From: Thermosulfurimonas marina
GTDB lineage: Bacteria; Desulfobacterota; Thermodesulfobacteria; Thermodesulfobacteriales; Thermodesulfobacteriaceae
Direction: 5' to 3'
NCBI RefSeq assembly: GCF_012317585.1
Contig: NZ_CP042909.1
Span: 1-64,000 of the forward strand
Length of the DNA: 64,000 nucleotides
Shown here in pieces: positions 1-8,010 of this stretch. The notes beneath the pieces are model-generated. The model saw only the letters and a list, made by a program, of their open reading frames with translations. It was not told the DNA's origin and searched no databases. The translations under genes were made by a program, and so were the position numbers. Within the stretch, counting starts at the first letter, position 1. Every line of letters begins with the position of its first letter.

Positions 1-2
1 TG

Positions 3-677
3 GTGAATACTTATCCCATTTCTATAGAACAGCGCAAGCGGGAAGGCCGGGAAGGGCCTTCGCTGGAGGAGGCCTTTCCGGAGATCTATCGGGCCCTTTT
101 CGAGATTGCCCAGCACCTGGTCTACGAAAAGGGTTGGTCCCACCAGGAAATGGAGTTCACCTTCGAGGGCCCCCGCAGGGAGGATCTCTACATCCTCCAG
201 GTAAGGGATATGGTCACCCAGGAGGAGCGGCCCCGGATCCGGGTCTTTGAGAACCCGGAGGAACTGAAAAAATATTTTCTGGGTCGAGGGATCGGGGTCT
301 CGGGCGGGGCCCTTTCGGGACGGGTGGTCTTTGACCTTAAGGATATTGAACGCCTGCGCCAGGAGGACCCGGAGGCCCCGCTCATCCTCCTGCGCTATGA
401 TACCGTTCCGGACGATATTAAAGAGATCAGTCAGGCCGACGGGCTCCTTACCGCCCGAGGGGGACAGACCTCCCATGCCGCCATCGTGGCCTCCCGTCTG
501 GGCAAGACCTGTGTGGTGGGTTGCGAGAACCTCATTCTGGAGGAGGACCGCAAGAGGGCCCGTTTCAACGGCCGGGTGGTGCACCTCGGGGAATGGATAA
601 GTCTGGACGGCTTGAGGGGAAATGTATATTTGGGTAAACATCCCGTAAGGGAGGTGGTAAGCCTCGCCACAACCTAA
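3..677 (+). CDS. PEP-utilising enzyme, C-terminal part (partial at left edge)
   Basis: C-terminal part of a pyruvate phosphate dikinase / PEP synthase family protein. The reading frame is open at the left edge, so the visible GTG at base 3 is probably not the start. Residues about 148-172 form the swivelling phosphohistidine domain, with the GGQTSHAAIVASRLGK signature that carries the phosphorylated His. The protein ends about 55 residues after that motif, so the C-terminal PEP/pyruvate-binding TIM barrel of classical PPDK is absent. That suggests a two-domain PPDK-like homologue rather than the canonical enzyme. It sits 16 bp upstream of gap, consistent with a gluconeogenic operon. Exact substrate is unknown. 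Confidence 0.8.
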   Translation: MNTYPISIEQRKREGREGPSLEEAFPEIYRALFEIAQHLVYEKGWSHQEMEFTFEGPRREDLYILQVRDMVTQEERPRIRVFENPEELKKYFLGRGIGVSGGALSGRVVFDLKDIERLRQEDPEAPLILLRYDTVPDDIKEISQADGLLTARGGQTSHAAIVASRLGKTCVVGCENLILEEDRKRARFNGRVVHLGEWISLDGLRGNVYLGKHPVREVVSLATT

Positions 678-693
678 AGAAAGGAGGGCAAGG

Positions 694-1932
694 ATGAAAC
701 TGGGGATCAACGGTTTGGGAAGGATCGGAAAGCTTACCCTTTGGCACCACGTGGCCCGGAAACACTTTTCCGAGATCGTGGTCAATACCGGGCGCGAGGT
801 GGGGCGCTCTTTGGAGGATCTGGCGGCCTATATTGAAAAGGACAGCACCTACGGTCGCCTTTCCACCTATCTTTACGGCTACCAAGGGGGGCGGGTCATC
901 GAAAATTTGAACGATAAAGAAGGGACCATGACCATTGACGGAGTGCCGGTAAAGGTCCTTCGGGAGGCCCGCAACCCCAAAGATATTAAGTGGAAGGAGG
1001 AGGGAGTTAAACTGGTCGTGGATAGTACCGGGGTCTTTCGGGATCCGCAGGCCGAGGCCGAGGACCCCAAGGGGGCCCTGCGGGGGCACCTGGCCGCAGG
1101 GGCGGAGAAGGTCATCCTTTCCGCGCCTTTCAAATTGAAAGACAAGGAAAAGGGCTTTCCGGAAGACTGCGTAACCGTAGTTTACGGAATCAATACCGAG
1201 GATTATCGTCCAGAAAAACATCGGGTCATCTCTGCGGCCTCCTGCACCACCACCTGCCTGGCCTATATGGTGAAACCCCTTCTGGACCATTTCGGGGCCG
1301 ACCGTATCCTTTCGGCCTCCATGGTCACCGTGCACGCAGTGACCAACTCGCAATCGGTGCTGGACAAGCCCCCGAAGGCCGGAGCCAAAGATCTACGGAA
1401 GACCCGCAGCGTTTTCAACAACATTATCCTTACCACCACCGGAGCGGCCGAGGCCCTGGCTCTGGTCATTCCCGAGATGAAACGTATCGGCTTCATGGCG
1501 GAAAGCGTGCGTATTCCCACCACCACCGGAAGCCTCATTGTGCTGGTGGTCAATCTTCAGGACGAAAGTCTCGAAAACCGCATCACCCGTGAGGTCATCA
1601 ACGAGGTCTATCGGAAGGCGGCGGAAGGGCCTTATAAGCCCTATTTGGTCTTCACCATGGAGCAGAACGTCTCCACAGACATCATCGGCTATCCCCGGGC
1701 GGCGGCCATCATCGAAGGGGCCGAGACCCACACCCGCACCGCCCTGGCCCGGGTGGATCTTACCAAGGCTTGTCAGGGGATTTCCGCCGAAGAAGTGCAA
1801 AAACTCTCCTGCGCCCAGGTGGAAGTGCCGGTGACCCAGGCGGTGATTTATGGCTGGTATGATAACGAGTTTGGTTCCTACGTGAACATGCTGGGGGATC
1901 TTACCGTGCACATTGCGGAAAAGATGCTCTAA
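694..1932 (+). CDS. gap: Glyceraldehyde-3-phosphate dehydrogenase (long, divergent form)
   Basis: Interconverts glyceraldehyde-3-phosphate and 1,3-bisphosphoglycerate in cytosolic glycolysis/gluconeogenesis. The N-terminus has the Rossmann motif GINGLGRIGK. The catalytic Cys is at about residue 184 in SAASCTTTCLA, followed by VTVHAVTNSQ with the catalytic His and the C-terminal WYDNEFGSYVNM motif. At 412 aa it is about 75 residues longer than ordinary GAPDH, with extra sequence in the NAD-binding half (about residues 40-160). AGGAGGGC precedes the ATG. pgk follows 13 bp downstream, and tpiA lies at 17423. Family assignment is firm. Cofactor preference (NAD or NADP) cannot be read from the sequence with confidence. 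Confidence 0.93.
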   Translation: MKLGINGLGRIGKLTLWHHVARKHFSEIVVNTGREVGRSLEDLAAYIEKDSTYGRLSTYLYGYQGGRVIENLNDKEGTMTIDGVPVKVLREARNPKDIKWKEEGVKLVVDSTGVFRDPQAEAEDPKGALRGHLAAGAEKVILSAPFKLKDKEKGFPEDCVTVVYGINTEDYRPEKHRVISAASCTTTCLAYMVKPLLDHFGADRILSASMVTVHAVTNSQSVLDKPPKAGAKDLRKTRSVFNNIILTTTGAAEALALVIPEMKRIGFMAESVRIPTTTGSLIVLVVNLQDESLENRITREVINEVYRKAAEGPYKPYLVFTMEQNVSTDIIGYPRAAAIIEGAETHTRTALARVDLTKACQGISAEEVQKLSCAQVEVPVTQAVIYGWYDNEFGSYVNMLGDLTVHIAEKML

Positions 1933-1945
1933 GGGGGGGTGGGGT

Positions 1946-3115
1946 ATGAGAGATCTTACGGCCCTTGAGGTCTCCGGAAAGAGGGTCTTGGTGCGGGTGG
2001 ACTACAATGTCCCCCTGGCGGAGGGCCGGGTGGCCGACGACACCCGGATTCGGGCCAGCCTTTCTACCATTCGCTGGCTTAAGGAGAAGGGGGCCAAAAT
2101 TATTCTCTGTTCCCACCTGGGACGTCCCAAGGGAGTCCGGGTCCCGGAGATGAGTCTGCGTCCGGTGGCGGAGAGGCTCTCCGAGCTCCTGGGGTCTCCG
2201 GTGAAGTTCGTGGAGGACTGTGTGGGAGAGGCCGTAGAAAGGGAGGTCCAGAATCTCAAAGAAGGAGAGGTTCTTCTTCTGGAAAACCTCCGGTTCCATG
2301 AAGGGGAGACCAAGAACGATCCGGCCTTTGCCGAGGCCCTGGCCCGCCTGGCGGAGGTATATATTAATGATGCCTTTTCGGTAAGTCACCGGGCCCATGC
2401 CTCCGTGGTGGGGGTCCCGGAAAGGGTGGCGGAAAAGGCTGCAGGGTTTCAACTCAAGCGGGAGGTGGACTATCTTTCCCGGGCCCTGGAGGCTCCGGAA
2501 AGGCCCTTGGTGGCCGTGGTGGGCGGGGCCAAGATTTCCGGAAAGATCGAGGTCCTGAGGAATCTACTTTCCCGGGTAGACAAGCTCCTTATCGGAGGAG
2601 CTATGGCTAACACCTTTTTGGCCTCTCAGGGGTTTTCTCTGGGGCGTTCCCTGGTGGAGGAAACCGAACTGGAGACCGCGCGGGAGATCCTCCTTGCGGC
2701 CCGGGAACAGGGGGTAAAGGTCTATCTTCCGGTAGATCTGGTGGTGGCCGCAAGCGAAGAGGAGGAAGGGGAAGAGGTTCCGGTGAGCGAGGTTCCCGAG
2801 GATAAGGCGGCTTACGATATCGGGGAAGAGACCGTAGCCCTCTTTGTGGACGCCCTTTCCGGGGCCGGGACCATCATCTGGAATGGACCCCTCGGCCTTT
2901 TTGAAAGACCGGCCTTTGCTTACGGCACGATAGCCGTGGCCCGGGCCATGGCCGCTGAAAACGGTCTCACCCTGGCCGGGGGAGGGGATACCCTTGCGGC
3001 CCTCAAGGCGGCCGGGGTGTCTTCCGCCTTTTCTTATTTATCTACCGGCGGTGGAGCCTTCTTGGAATTTCTGGAAGGAAAAAAACTTCCCGGCCTCAAG
3101 GCCTTAGAAACCTAA
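1946..3115 (+). CDS. pgk: Phosphoglycerate kinase
   Basis: Transfers phosphate between 1,3-bisphosphoglycerate and ADP. The 389-aa length is normal for bacterial PGK. Visible family motifs are RVDYNVP near the N-terminus, HLGRPKG, the VGGAKISGKIEV hinge region, WNGPLG, and the C-terminal nucleotide loop with GGGDTLAA and STGGGAFLE. The start is taken as the ATG at 1946, preceded by a G-rich ribosome binding site. An upstream in-frame start at 1913 would lie inside gap and add non-conserved residues. It directly follows gap, so the pair is probably co-transcribed, ending at the hairpin at 3142-3177. Confidence 0.95.
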   Translation: MRDLTALEVSGKRVLVRVDYNVPLAEGRVADDTRIRASLSTIRWLKEKGAKIILCSHLGRPKGVRVPEMSLRPVAERLSELLGSPVKFVEDCVGEAVEREVQNLKEGEVLLLENLRFHEGETKNDPAFAEALARLAEVYINDAFSVSHRAHASVVGVPERVAEKAAGFQLKREVDYLSRALEAPERPLVAVVGGAKISGKIEVLRNLLSRVDKLLIGGAMANTFLASQGFSLGRSLVEETELETAREILLAAREQGVKVYLPVDLVVAASEEEEGEEVPVSEVPEDKAAYDIGEETVALFVDALSGAGTIIWNGPLGLFERPAFAYGTIAVARAMAAENGLTLAGGGDTLAALKAAGVSSAFSYLSTGGGAFLEFLEGKKLPGLKALET

Positions 3116-3141
3116 TCTTTTTTCTTCAACCCTTCAAAAGT

Positions 3142-3177
3142 CCCATAGATCTCCCCTTTTCAAGGGAGATCTATGGG
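3142..3177 (+). terminator. Perfect 14-bp hairpin after pgk
   Basis: CCCATAGATCTCCC (3142-3155) and its exact complement GGGAGATCTATGGG (3164-3177) flank an 8-nt loop. It lies 27 bp after the pgk stop codon, as expected for the end of the gap-pgk transcript. Only a weak T-rich stretch follows (TCAATAATTTT), so intrinsic termination is likely but not certain. Confidence 0.6.
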
Positions 3178-3218
3178 CAGTCAATAATTTTAAGAAAAAT
3201 TCATAGTTAAACTCAGGA

Positions 3219-3247
3219 TTGACTTTGGAGTTTTTTAAAAGTTATAA
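3219..3247 (+). promoter_or_regulatory. Sigma-70-like promoter for the octaheme cytochrome
   Basis: TTGACT (3219-3224), a 17-bp spacer, then TTATAA (3242-3247). The predicted transcript begins near 3254, leaving about 30 nt of leader with GAAAGGAGGAGGGG before the ATG at 3286. The gene therefore has its own promoter downstream of the pgk hairpin. Confidence 0.7.
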
Positions 3248-3285
3248 AAAAATGAAAATAGTAATTTCAGAGAAAGGAGGAGGGG

Positions 3286-4785
3286 ATGCGGTGGAGAGTA
3301 GGGTTGATGGTGTTTGGGGTGGTCTTTTTATGGGTGGCTTTGGCCGGGGCCTCGGAAGAGGGCCGGGCTCCGCTAAGCGAGGCCACGCGCACCTGTTTGG
3401 CCTGCCACCGGATGGTAACTCCGGGGATCGTGGCGGACTGGGAGAGGAGTCTCCATGCCCAGACCACCCCGGAGGAGGCTCTGGAAAAGCCCGCCCTTTC
3501 CCGAAGAATCAGTGCCCAAAAAGTCCCGGAGGACAAAAAAGCGGTGGCGGTAGGGTGTGCCGAATGTCACACCCTCAATCCGGACTCCCATAAGGACACC
3601 TTCGATCACAATGATTTCAAGGTGCATGTGGTGGTGACTCCTACCGACTGCCAGACCTGTCATCCGCAGGAAGTCCAGGAGTATCAGCGAAATCTCATGG
3701 CCAAGGCTTATCGTAATCTTAAGAAAAATCCGGTGTATCACGGCTTGCTGGAGACCTCGCTTGGGCCGCAAAAGTTTGAAAAGGATCAGCTGGTCTATCT
3801 CCCCTCCCACGAACTCACCCAGGCGGATGCCTGTCTTTCCTGTCACGGAACCCGGGTAGAAGTGAAGGGTATGGCCCTGCGGGAGACCCCCATGGGAGAG
3901 ATGTCTTTTCCCATCCTTTCGGGCTGGCCTAATCAGGGAGTGGGGCGGATTAACTCTGACGGTTCCGAGGGGGCCTGCACTTCCTGTCATCCGCGGCACT
4001 CCTTTTCCATAGAGATCGCTCGCAAGCCTTACACCTGTGCCCAGTGCCACAAAGGCCCCGATGTCCCGGCTTATAAGGTCTATGTGGTGAGCAAGCACGG
4101 AAATATTTTTAAGTCTCAAGGGAAGCACTGGAATTGGAAAGCCGTGCCCTGGACCGTAGGGAAGGATTTTACCGCCCCTACCTGTGCCACCTGCCATGCA
4201 AGCCTTTTAGTGGATCCTAATGGAACGGTGATTGCCCAGAGGACCCACCAGTTTAACGATCGGCTGGCCTGGAGGATCTTCGGTCTGATCTATGCGCACC
4301 CTCACCCCAAGGAGGCCGATACCACTATTATTAAAAACAAGGCCGGGTTGCCCCTGCCCACGGAGCTTACCGGAGAGCCGGTTGCAAATTATCTCATCGA
4401 TCAAGCAGAAATGTCCCGCCGAGAGGCGCGCATTAAGACCGTCTGTTCCGCCTGCCACGCTACCGGTTGGGTGGAGGGCTTCTTTATCCGTTTCCACAAG
4501 ACCATCGAGACCACCAACCAGCAGACCCTGGCCGCCACCCAGATGATGCTTACGGCCTGGAAGGAAGGGCTGGCTCAGGGGCTTCCCTCGAGCATCTTTG
4601 ATGAGGCCCTGGAAAAGATGTGGGTGGAGACCTGGCTCTTCTACGCCAACTCCGTCCGCTTTGCTTCGGCCATGGCCGGAGCGGACTACGGGGCTTTTGC
4701 CAATGGTCGCTGGTATTTGAATAAAAACCTCCAGGCCATGAGGGATTGGCTGGAATTCAAGAGGGCGGTGAAAAAACTAAAGTAA
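3286..4785 (+). CDS. Octaheme hydroxylamine-oxidoreductase-like cytochrome c
   Basis: A secreted multiheme cytochrome of 499 aa. Residues 1-22 form a signal peptide with a hydrophobic core and a small-residue cleavage site, sending the protein to the periplasm. Eight CxxCH heme motifs are visible: CLACH, CAECH, CQTCH, CLSCH, CTSCH, CAQCH, CATCH and CSACH. Eight hemes, this length and the aromatic-rich C-terminal region fit the HAO family. No C-terminal membrane anchor is seen. In non-nitrifiers such proteins are thought to reduce nitrite or hydroxylamine to ammonia, but that activity is inference here. It stands alone with its own promoter and terminator. It could instead be another octaheme family such as tetrathionate reductase, though the motif layout favours HAO. 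Confidence 0.8.
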   Translation: MRWRVGLMVFGVVFLWVALAGASEEGRAPLSEATRTCLACHRMVTPGIVADWERSLHAQTTPEEALEKPALSRRISAQKVPEDKKAVAVGCAECHTLNPDSHKDTFDHNDFKVHVVVTPTDCQTCHPQEVQEYQRNLMAKAYRNLKKNPVYHGLLETSLGPQKFEKDQLVYLPSHELTQADACLSCHGTRVEVKGMALRETPMGEMSFPILSGWPNQGVGRINSDGSEGACTSCHPRHSFSIEIARKPYTCAQCHKGPDVPAYKVYVVSKHGNIFKSQGKHWNWKAVPWTVGKDFTAPTCATCHASLLVDPNGTVIAQRTHQFNDRLAWRIFGLIYAHPHPKEADTTIIKNKAGLPLPTELTGEPVANYLIDQAEMSRREARIKTVCSACHATGWVEGFFIRFHKTIETTNQQTLAATQMMLTAWKEGLAQGLPSSIFDEALEKMWVETWLFYANSVRFASAMAGADYGAFANGRWYLNKNLQAMRDWLEFKRAVKKLK

Positions 4786-4793
4786 GGGTCCTC

Positions 4794-4821
4794 GGGGGAG
4801 CCCTCGGGCTCCCCCCTTTTT
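4794..4821 (+). terminator. Rho-independent terminator after the octaheme cytochrome
   Basis: GGGGGAGCCC (4794-4803) pairs perfectly with GGGCTCCCCC (4806-4815) and is followed by CTTTTT. It starts 8 bp after the cytochrome stop codon and its T-run touches the stop codon of the converging minus-strand gene. Confidence 0.88.
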
Positions 4822-5866
4822 AAAGGCTGAGAAGGCTTTTCAGACGTTCGTAGTAGAGGTGTTGGTCTAGAAGTTGGAAGGCCCTCTGGAGCTTGGCCGG
4901 ATGCCGGAGGCGGGTGAGGCGGGGGAGTTGTTCCACCTTGCGGGCCGCAGAATAGGTATCATCCGGGACCACCAGAATGGCCACCCCAGATTCCTCGGCC
5001 CGGGAAAGGATGATCTCATTGGGATAAAGACCTCCGGTAAGGATCAAACAGACCGCTCCGGTCTCCAGGGCCGCAAGCTGGATATCCGACCGATCTCCCC
5101 CTACGATAACCCCGAAGCGGGGGGTCTTGCGAAAGTAAGTAATGGCCCGATCCACCTGCATGCCCCCGATGAGAAAATGTTCCACCAGTTGCTCTTCCCG
5201 ACCGGGGACCAAGAGATCTCCCCCGATAAAATTGCGCAATTCCCCCACGGAGACCGCCTCGAGGAAGGGTTCGTAGGGGATCTCTCCTAAAATGAGGAAG
5301 CCTTCTTTCTCGAGATAAGGCCTTATCAGGTCTTCGTAAAAGGATCGGGTTTCCTCCCGGAGGGCGTTAATCACTATTCCGGAAAGGGCCTCTCCCAGGT
5401 CCTCCCGGGCTTTAAGTAAAGGATCCAGGAGGTACTCCCCCTCCCAACGCACGGTGAGCACGGTTTTGGCTCCCAGGGCCTTGATGAGATCCAAATGGGA
5501 GTTCCCCAGAAACTTCCCGGAATAAAGGGTCCCGTATCCGCTGAGGAGGAGGAACCGATCCCGATAAAGGGCTAGCTTTCTGTGGATCCGTTCTTTAAGA
5601 TCCTGAGGACCCCTTTCTAAGGCCTCTATCACCACATCCTGAGTGATGACCAGGGCACAGAGGTCCTGGGGAGGGATATCCAGTTGAAGGGCTTGGGCTA
5701 CGGAAAGGGCGTCCTGATCGGTGAGGACCCCTTCCTGGATCACCGGACGATTGCCCAGAGTTTTGAGATAACCCAGTTTTTTCTTAGAGGCCAAAAAGCG
5801 GCCCAGGCCTAAAACGGTAAGGGTCTTTCCGGCAAAAGGTTGAAGGGAGGTTACATAGAGCATCAT
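4820..5866 (-). CDS. BioD-like / DRTGG-domain protein (phosphotransacetylase N-domain type)
   Basis: A 348-aa protein with two regions. The N-terminal region (about 1-210) resembles the dethiobiotin-synthetase-like P-loop module found at the N-terminus of long phosphotransacetylases, with a degenerate nucleotide loop (SLQPFAGKTLTVLGLG). The C-terminal region (about 215-330) resembles the DRTGG domain, which often accompanies CBS or Pta domains. The catalytic Pta domain itself is missing, so it is not expected to make acetyl phosphate. Its ATG overlaps the stop of the upstream acetate-CoA ligase (ATGA), which implies translational coupling and a role in regulating acetyl-CoA/acetate metabolism. 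That role is inference. Confidence 0.75.
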   Translation of the reverse strand: MMLYVTSLQPFAGKTLTVLGLGRFLASKKKLGYLKTLGNRPVIQEGVLTDQDALSVAQALQLDIPPQDLCALVITQDVVIEALERGPQDLKERIHRKLALYRDRFLLLSGYGTLYSGKFLGNSHLDLIKALGAKTVLTVRWEGEYLLDPLLKAREDLGEALSGIVINALREETRSFYEDLIRPYLEKEGFLILGEIPYEPFLEAVSVGELRNFIGGDLLVPGREEQLVEHFLIGGMQVDRAITYFRKTPRFGVIVGGDRSDIQLAALETGAVCLILTGGLYPNEIILSRAEESGVAILVVPDDTYSAARKVEQLPRLTRLRHPAKLQRAFQLLDQHLYYERLKSLLSL

Positions 5867-7956
5867 GATAGACCTCCTAAGAGGAGACGGGCGTCCACCG
5901 CCACCACCCCCTTTCCTCGGGGGCGGACCATGAGGGGGTTGATTTCCCCCTCCGTCAATTCGGGAAAATCCGAAACCAGGAAAGAAAACCTTACTAGGGC
6001 CTCGGCCAGGGCTTCGAGATCGGCTTCTTTAGCCCCTCGGATTCCCTTGAGAAGGGGATAGCTCCGAATTTTGCGAATCATCTCCCGGGCCTCCTTTAGA
6101 GTGAGCGGAGCCAGCCGAAAGGAGACGTCTTTAAGAACTTCAACATAGATTCCTCCCAGGCCAAACATAACCAAAGGACCAAACTGGTGGTCTCGCGTAA
6201 AGCCCAAAATGACCTCCCGACCCCCTTCTATCATCTCCTGCACCAGCACTCCCAGGATGGTGGCCCCGGGTTGCCGCCGGCGCACATTGGTGGTGATCTC
6301 TAGGAAGGCCTGGCGAAGCTCCTTTTCATCTCGAAGGTTCGTTTTCACTCCTCCCACATCGGTCTTGTGGAGGATCTCCGGAGAGACGATCTTCAAGACC
6401 ACGGGGTAGCCCACCACCCGAGCAGCCAGGACGGCCTCTTCGGTGGTTCGGGCCAGAAGGGATTTGGGAAAGCGGAACCCGTAAGCCATAAGCACTTCCT
6501 GCACTTCGTGATCCAGGAGTACGGATCGTCCGGCCTCGCGGGCGCCTTCCAAGATGCTGCGGGCCCTCTGAAAATCCACCGCCGGACGTACGGGTTCTTC
6601 CGGGGGGCGGCTACGGTTAAAGGTATAAAGCCAGGCCTTTTCCAGGGCCTGTACCGCCTCTTCAGGATATTCAAAAGGGGGGATCCCGGAGCGCAGAAGG
6701 GTGCGCCGGGTAGCGCGAAGGGTTTCCTCGCCGATAAAACAAGCCGCCAAGGGTTTGGTCCCTCGGAATTCCTTCAGCCCGCGGGCCACCTGGAGAGGAT
6801 CTATGGTGGCCGTACGGGAGAGGATAACCAGGAGGGCATCCACCTCCTTTTCTTGGGTAAGAACCTTCAGAACCTCGAAATAGCGCTCCTCGTCCGCATC
6901 TCCCAAAAGATCCACCGGGTTATAGAAGGAGGCGTGAGGAGGGAGTAAGCGGCGCAATCTCTTTACGGTCTTTCCCGAAAGAGAGGGAAGCTCGAGGGCG
7001 GATCTTTCGCAAGCGTCGGCGGCAATGATCCCCGGGCCTCCGGAGTTGGTGATTACCACCAGTCGGGGACCCTGGGGCAAGGGCTGGAGGGCCAAAAAGC
7101 GGGCCAGGTTAAAAAATTCCCGCAGGTTCTTTGTCCAGAGGACCCCGGCCTGCTGGAAAGCCGCCCGATAGGCTACCTCAGAGCCCGCCAGGGAACCGGT
7201 ATGGGAGGAAGCGGCCCGGGCCCCGGCGGCGGTAAGCCCTCCCTTGAAAATCACGATGGGTTTTCGATAGGAAATCCGCCGGGCCACCTCTACGAAGGTA
7301 CGCCCCTCGTCTATTCCTTCTACATAGCCTAGGATGACCTCCGTATGGGGATCTTCAGCCAGGGCCTGCAAGCACTCTATCTCGGAAACGTCGCTTTTGT
7401 TCCCCAGGCTTACAAAGCGCGAAAGCCCTACTCCTTCGGCTCTGGCCCATTCCAGAACCGCCAGACAGAGGGCCCCGGATTGGGAAAAAAAGCCGATGCG
7501 CCCCTTTCGAGGAGGAATGGCCGCAAAGGTGGCGTTCAGACGGTGATAGGTATCCACCACTCCCAGACAGTTGGGCCCCAGGATCCGGATCCCGTTTTCT
7601 CGGGCGATGGAAAGCACCTCTCTTTCTAGACGAGCCCCCTCCGCTCCGGATTCCCGGAACCCCGCGGAAAGAATGACCGCGGCCCGGATCCCCTGGGACG
7701 CACAATCTTTAAGGACCGAAGGTACCAGCGGGGCCGGGACGGCGATTATGGCCAGATCTACCTTTTCCGGAATTTCCGTTACCCGGGAATAGCAGGGCAG
7801 CCCTAGGATCTCCGAGGCCTTGGGATTTACGGGATAAATCTTTCCCGGAAACCGATAATCTAGGAGATTTTTGACCACATCGTAGCCCACCTTCCCGGGC
7901 TGTCGGGAGGCCCCCACTACGGCCACCACTTGAGGACGGAAGAAGGCATCAAGCAT
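5863..7956 (-). CDS. Acetate-CoA ligase (ADP-forming), fused alpha-beta subunits
   Basis: Converts acetyl-CoA, ADP and phosphate to acetate, CoA and ATP, giving one ATP by substrate-level phosphorylation. The 697-aa chain joins both subunits. The alpha part has an N-terminal CoA-binding Rossmann domain (VAVVGASRQPGKVG at 11-24), FSQSGAL, and the phosphorylated His of SSHTGSLAG (H252). The beta part is an ATP-grasp domain (about 480-697) with VVLKIVSPEILHKTDVGG and GEINPLMV. The four-base overlap with the DRTGG gene indicates an operon. In this genome context it could run in either direction with the acetyl-CoA pathway. Substrate breadth (acetate against other acyls) cannot be read directly. 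Confidence 0.9.
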   Translation of the reverse strand: MLDAFFRPQVVAVVGASRQPGKVGYDVVKNLLDYRFPGKIYPVNPKASEILGLPCYSRVTEIPEKVDLAIIAVPAPLVPSVLKDCASQGIRAAVILSAGFRESGAEGARLEREVLSIARENGIRILGPNCLGVVDTYHRLNATFAAIPPRKGRIGFFSQSGALCLAVLEWARAEGVGLSRFVSLGNKSDVSEIECLQALAEDPHTEVILGYVEGIDEGRTFVEVARRISYRKPIVIFKGGLTAAGARAASSHTGSLAGSEVAYRAAFQQAGVLWTKNLREFFNLARFLALQPLPQGPRLVVITNSGGPGIIAADACERSALELPSLSGKTVKRLRRLLPPHASFYNPVDLLGDADEERYFEVLKVLTQEKEVDALLVILSRTATIDPLQVARGLKEFRGTKPLAACFIGEETLRATRRTLLRSGIPPFEYPEEAVQALEKAWLYTFNRSRPPEEPVRPAVDFQRARSILEGAREAGRSVLLDHEVQEVLMAYGFRFPKSLLARTTEEAVLAARVVGYPVVLKIVSPEILHKTDVGGVKTNLRDEKELRQAFLEITTNVRRRQPGATILGVLVQEMIEGGREVILGFTRDHQFGPLVMFGLGGIYVEVLKDVSFRLAPLTLKEAREMIRKIRSYPLLKGIRGAKEADLEALAEALVRFSFLVSDFPELTEGEINPLMVRPRGKGVVAVDARLLLGGLS

Positions 7957-8010
7957 AAGAGCCCCGTTTCAGGATATAATACTTCCTGCAGGGCTGCTAG
8001 GGCGGTCTTT

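Noticed and set aside
1913-1945. Longer N-terminus for pgk.
   Set aside because: The added 11 residues overlap gap and are not PGK-like. The ATG at 1946 has its own G-rich ribosome binding site.
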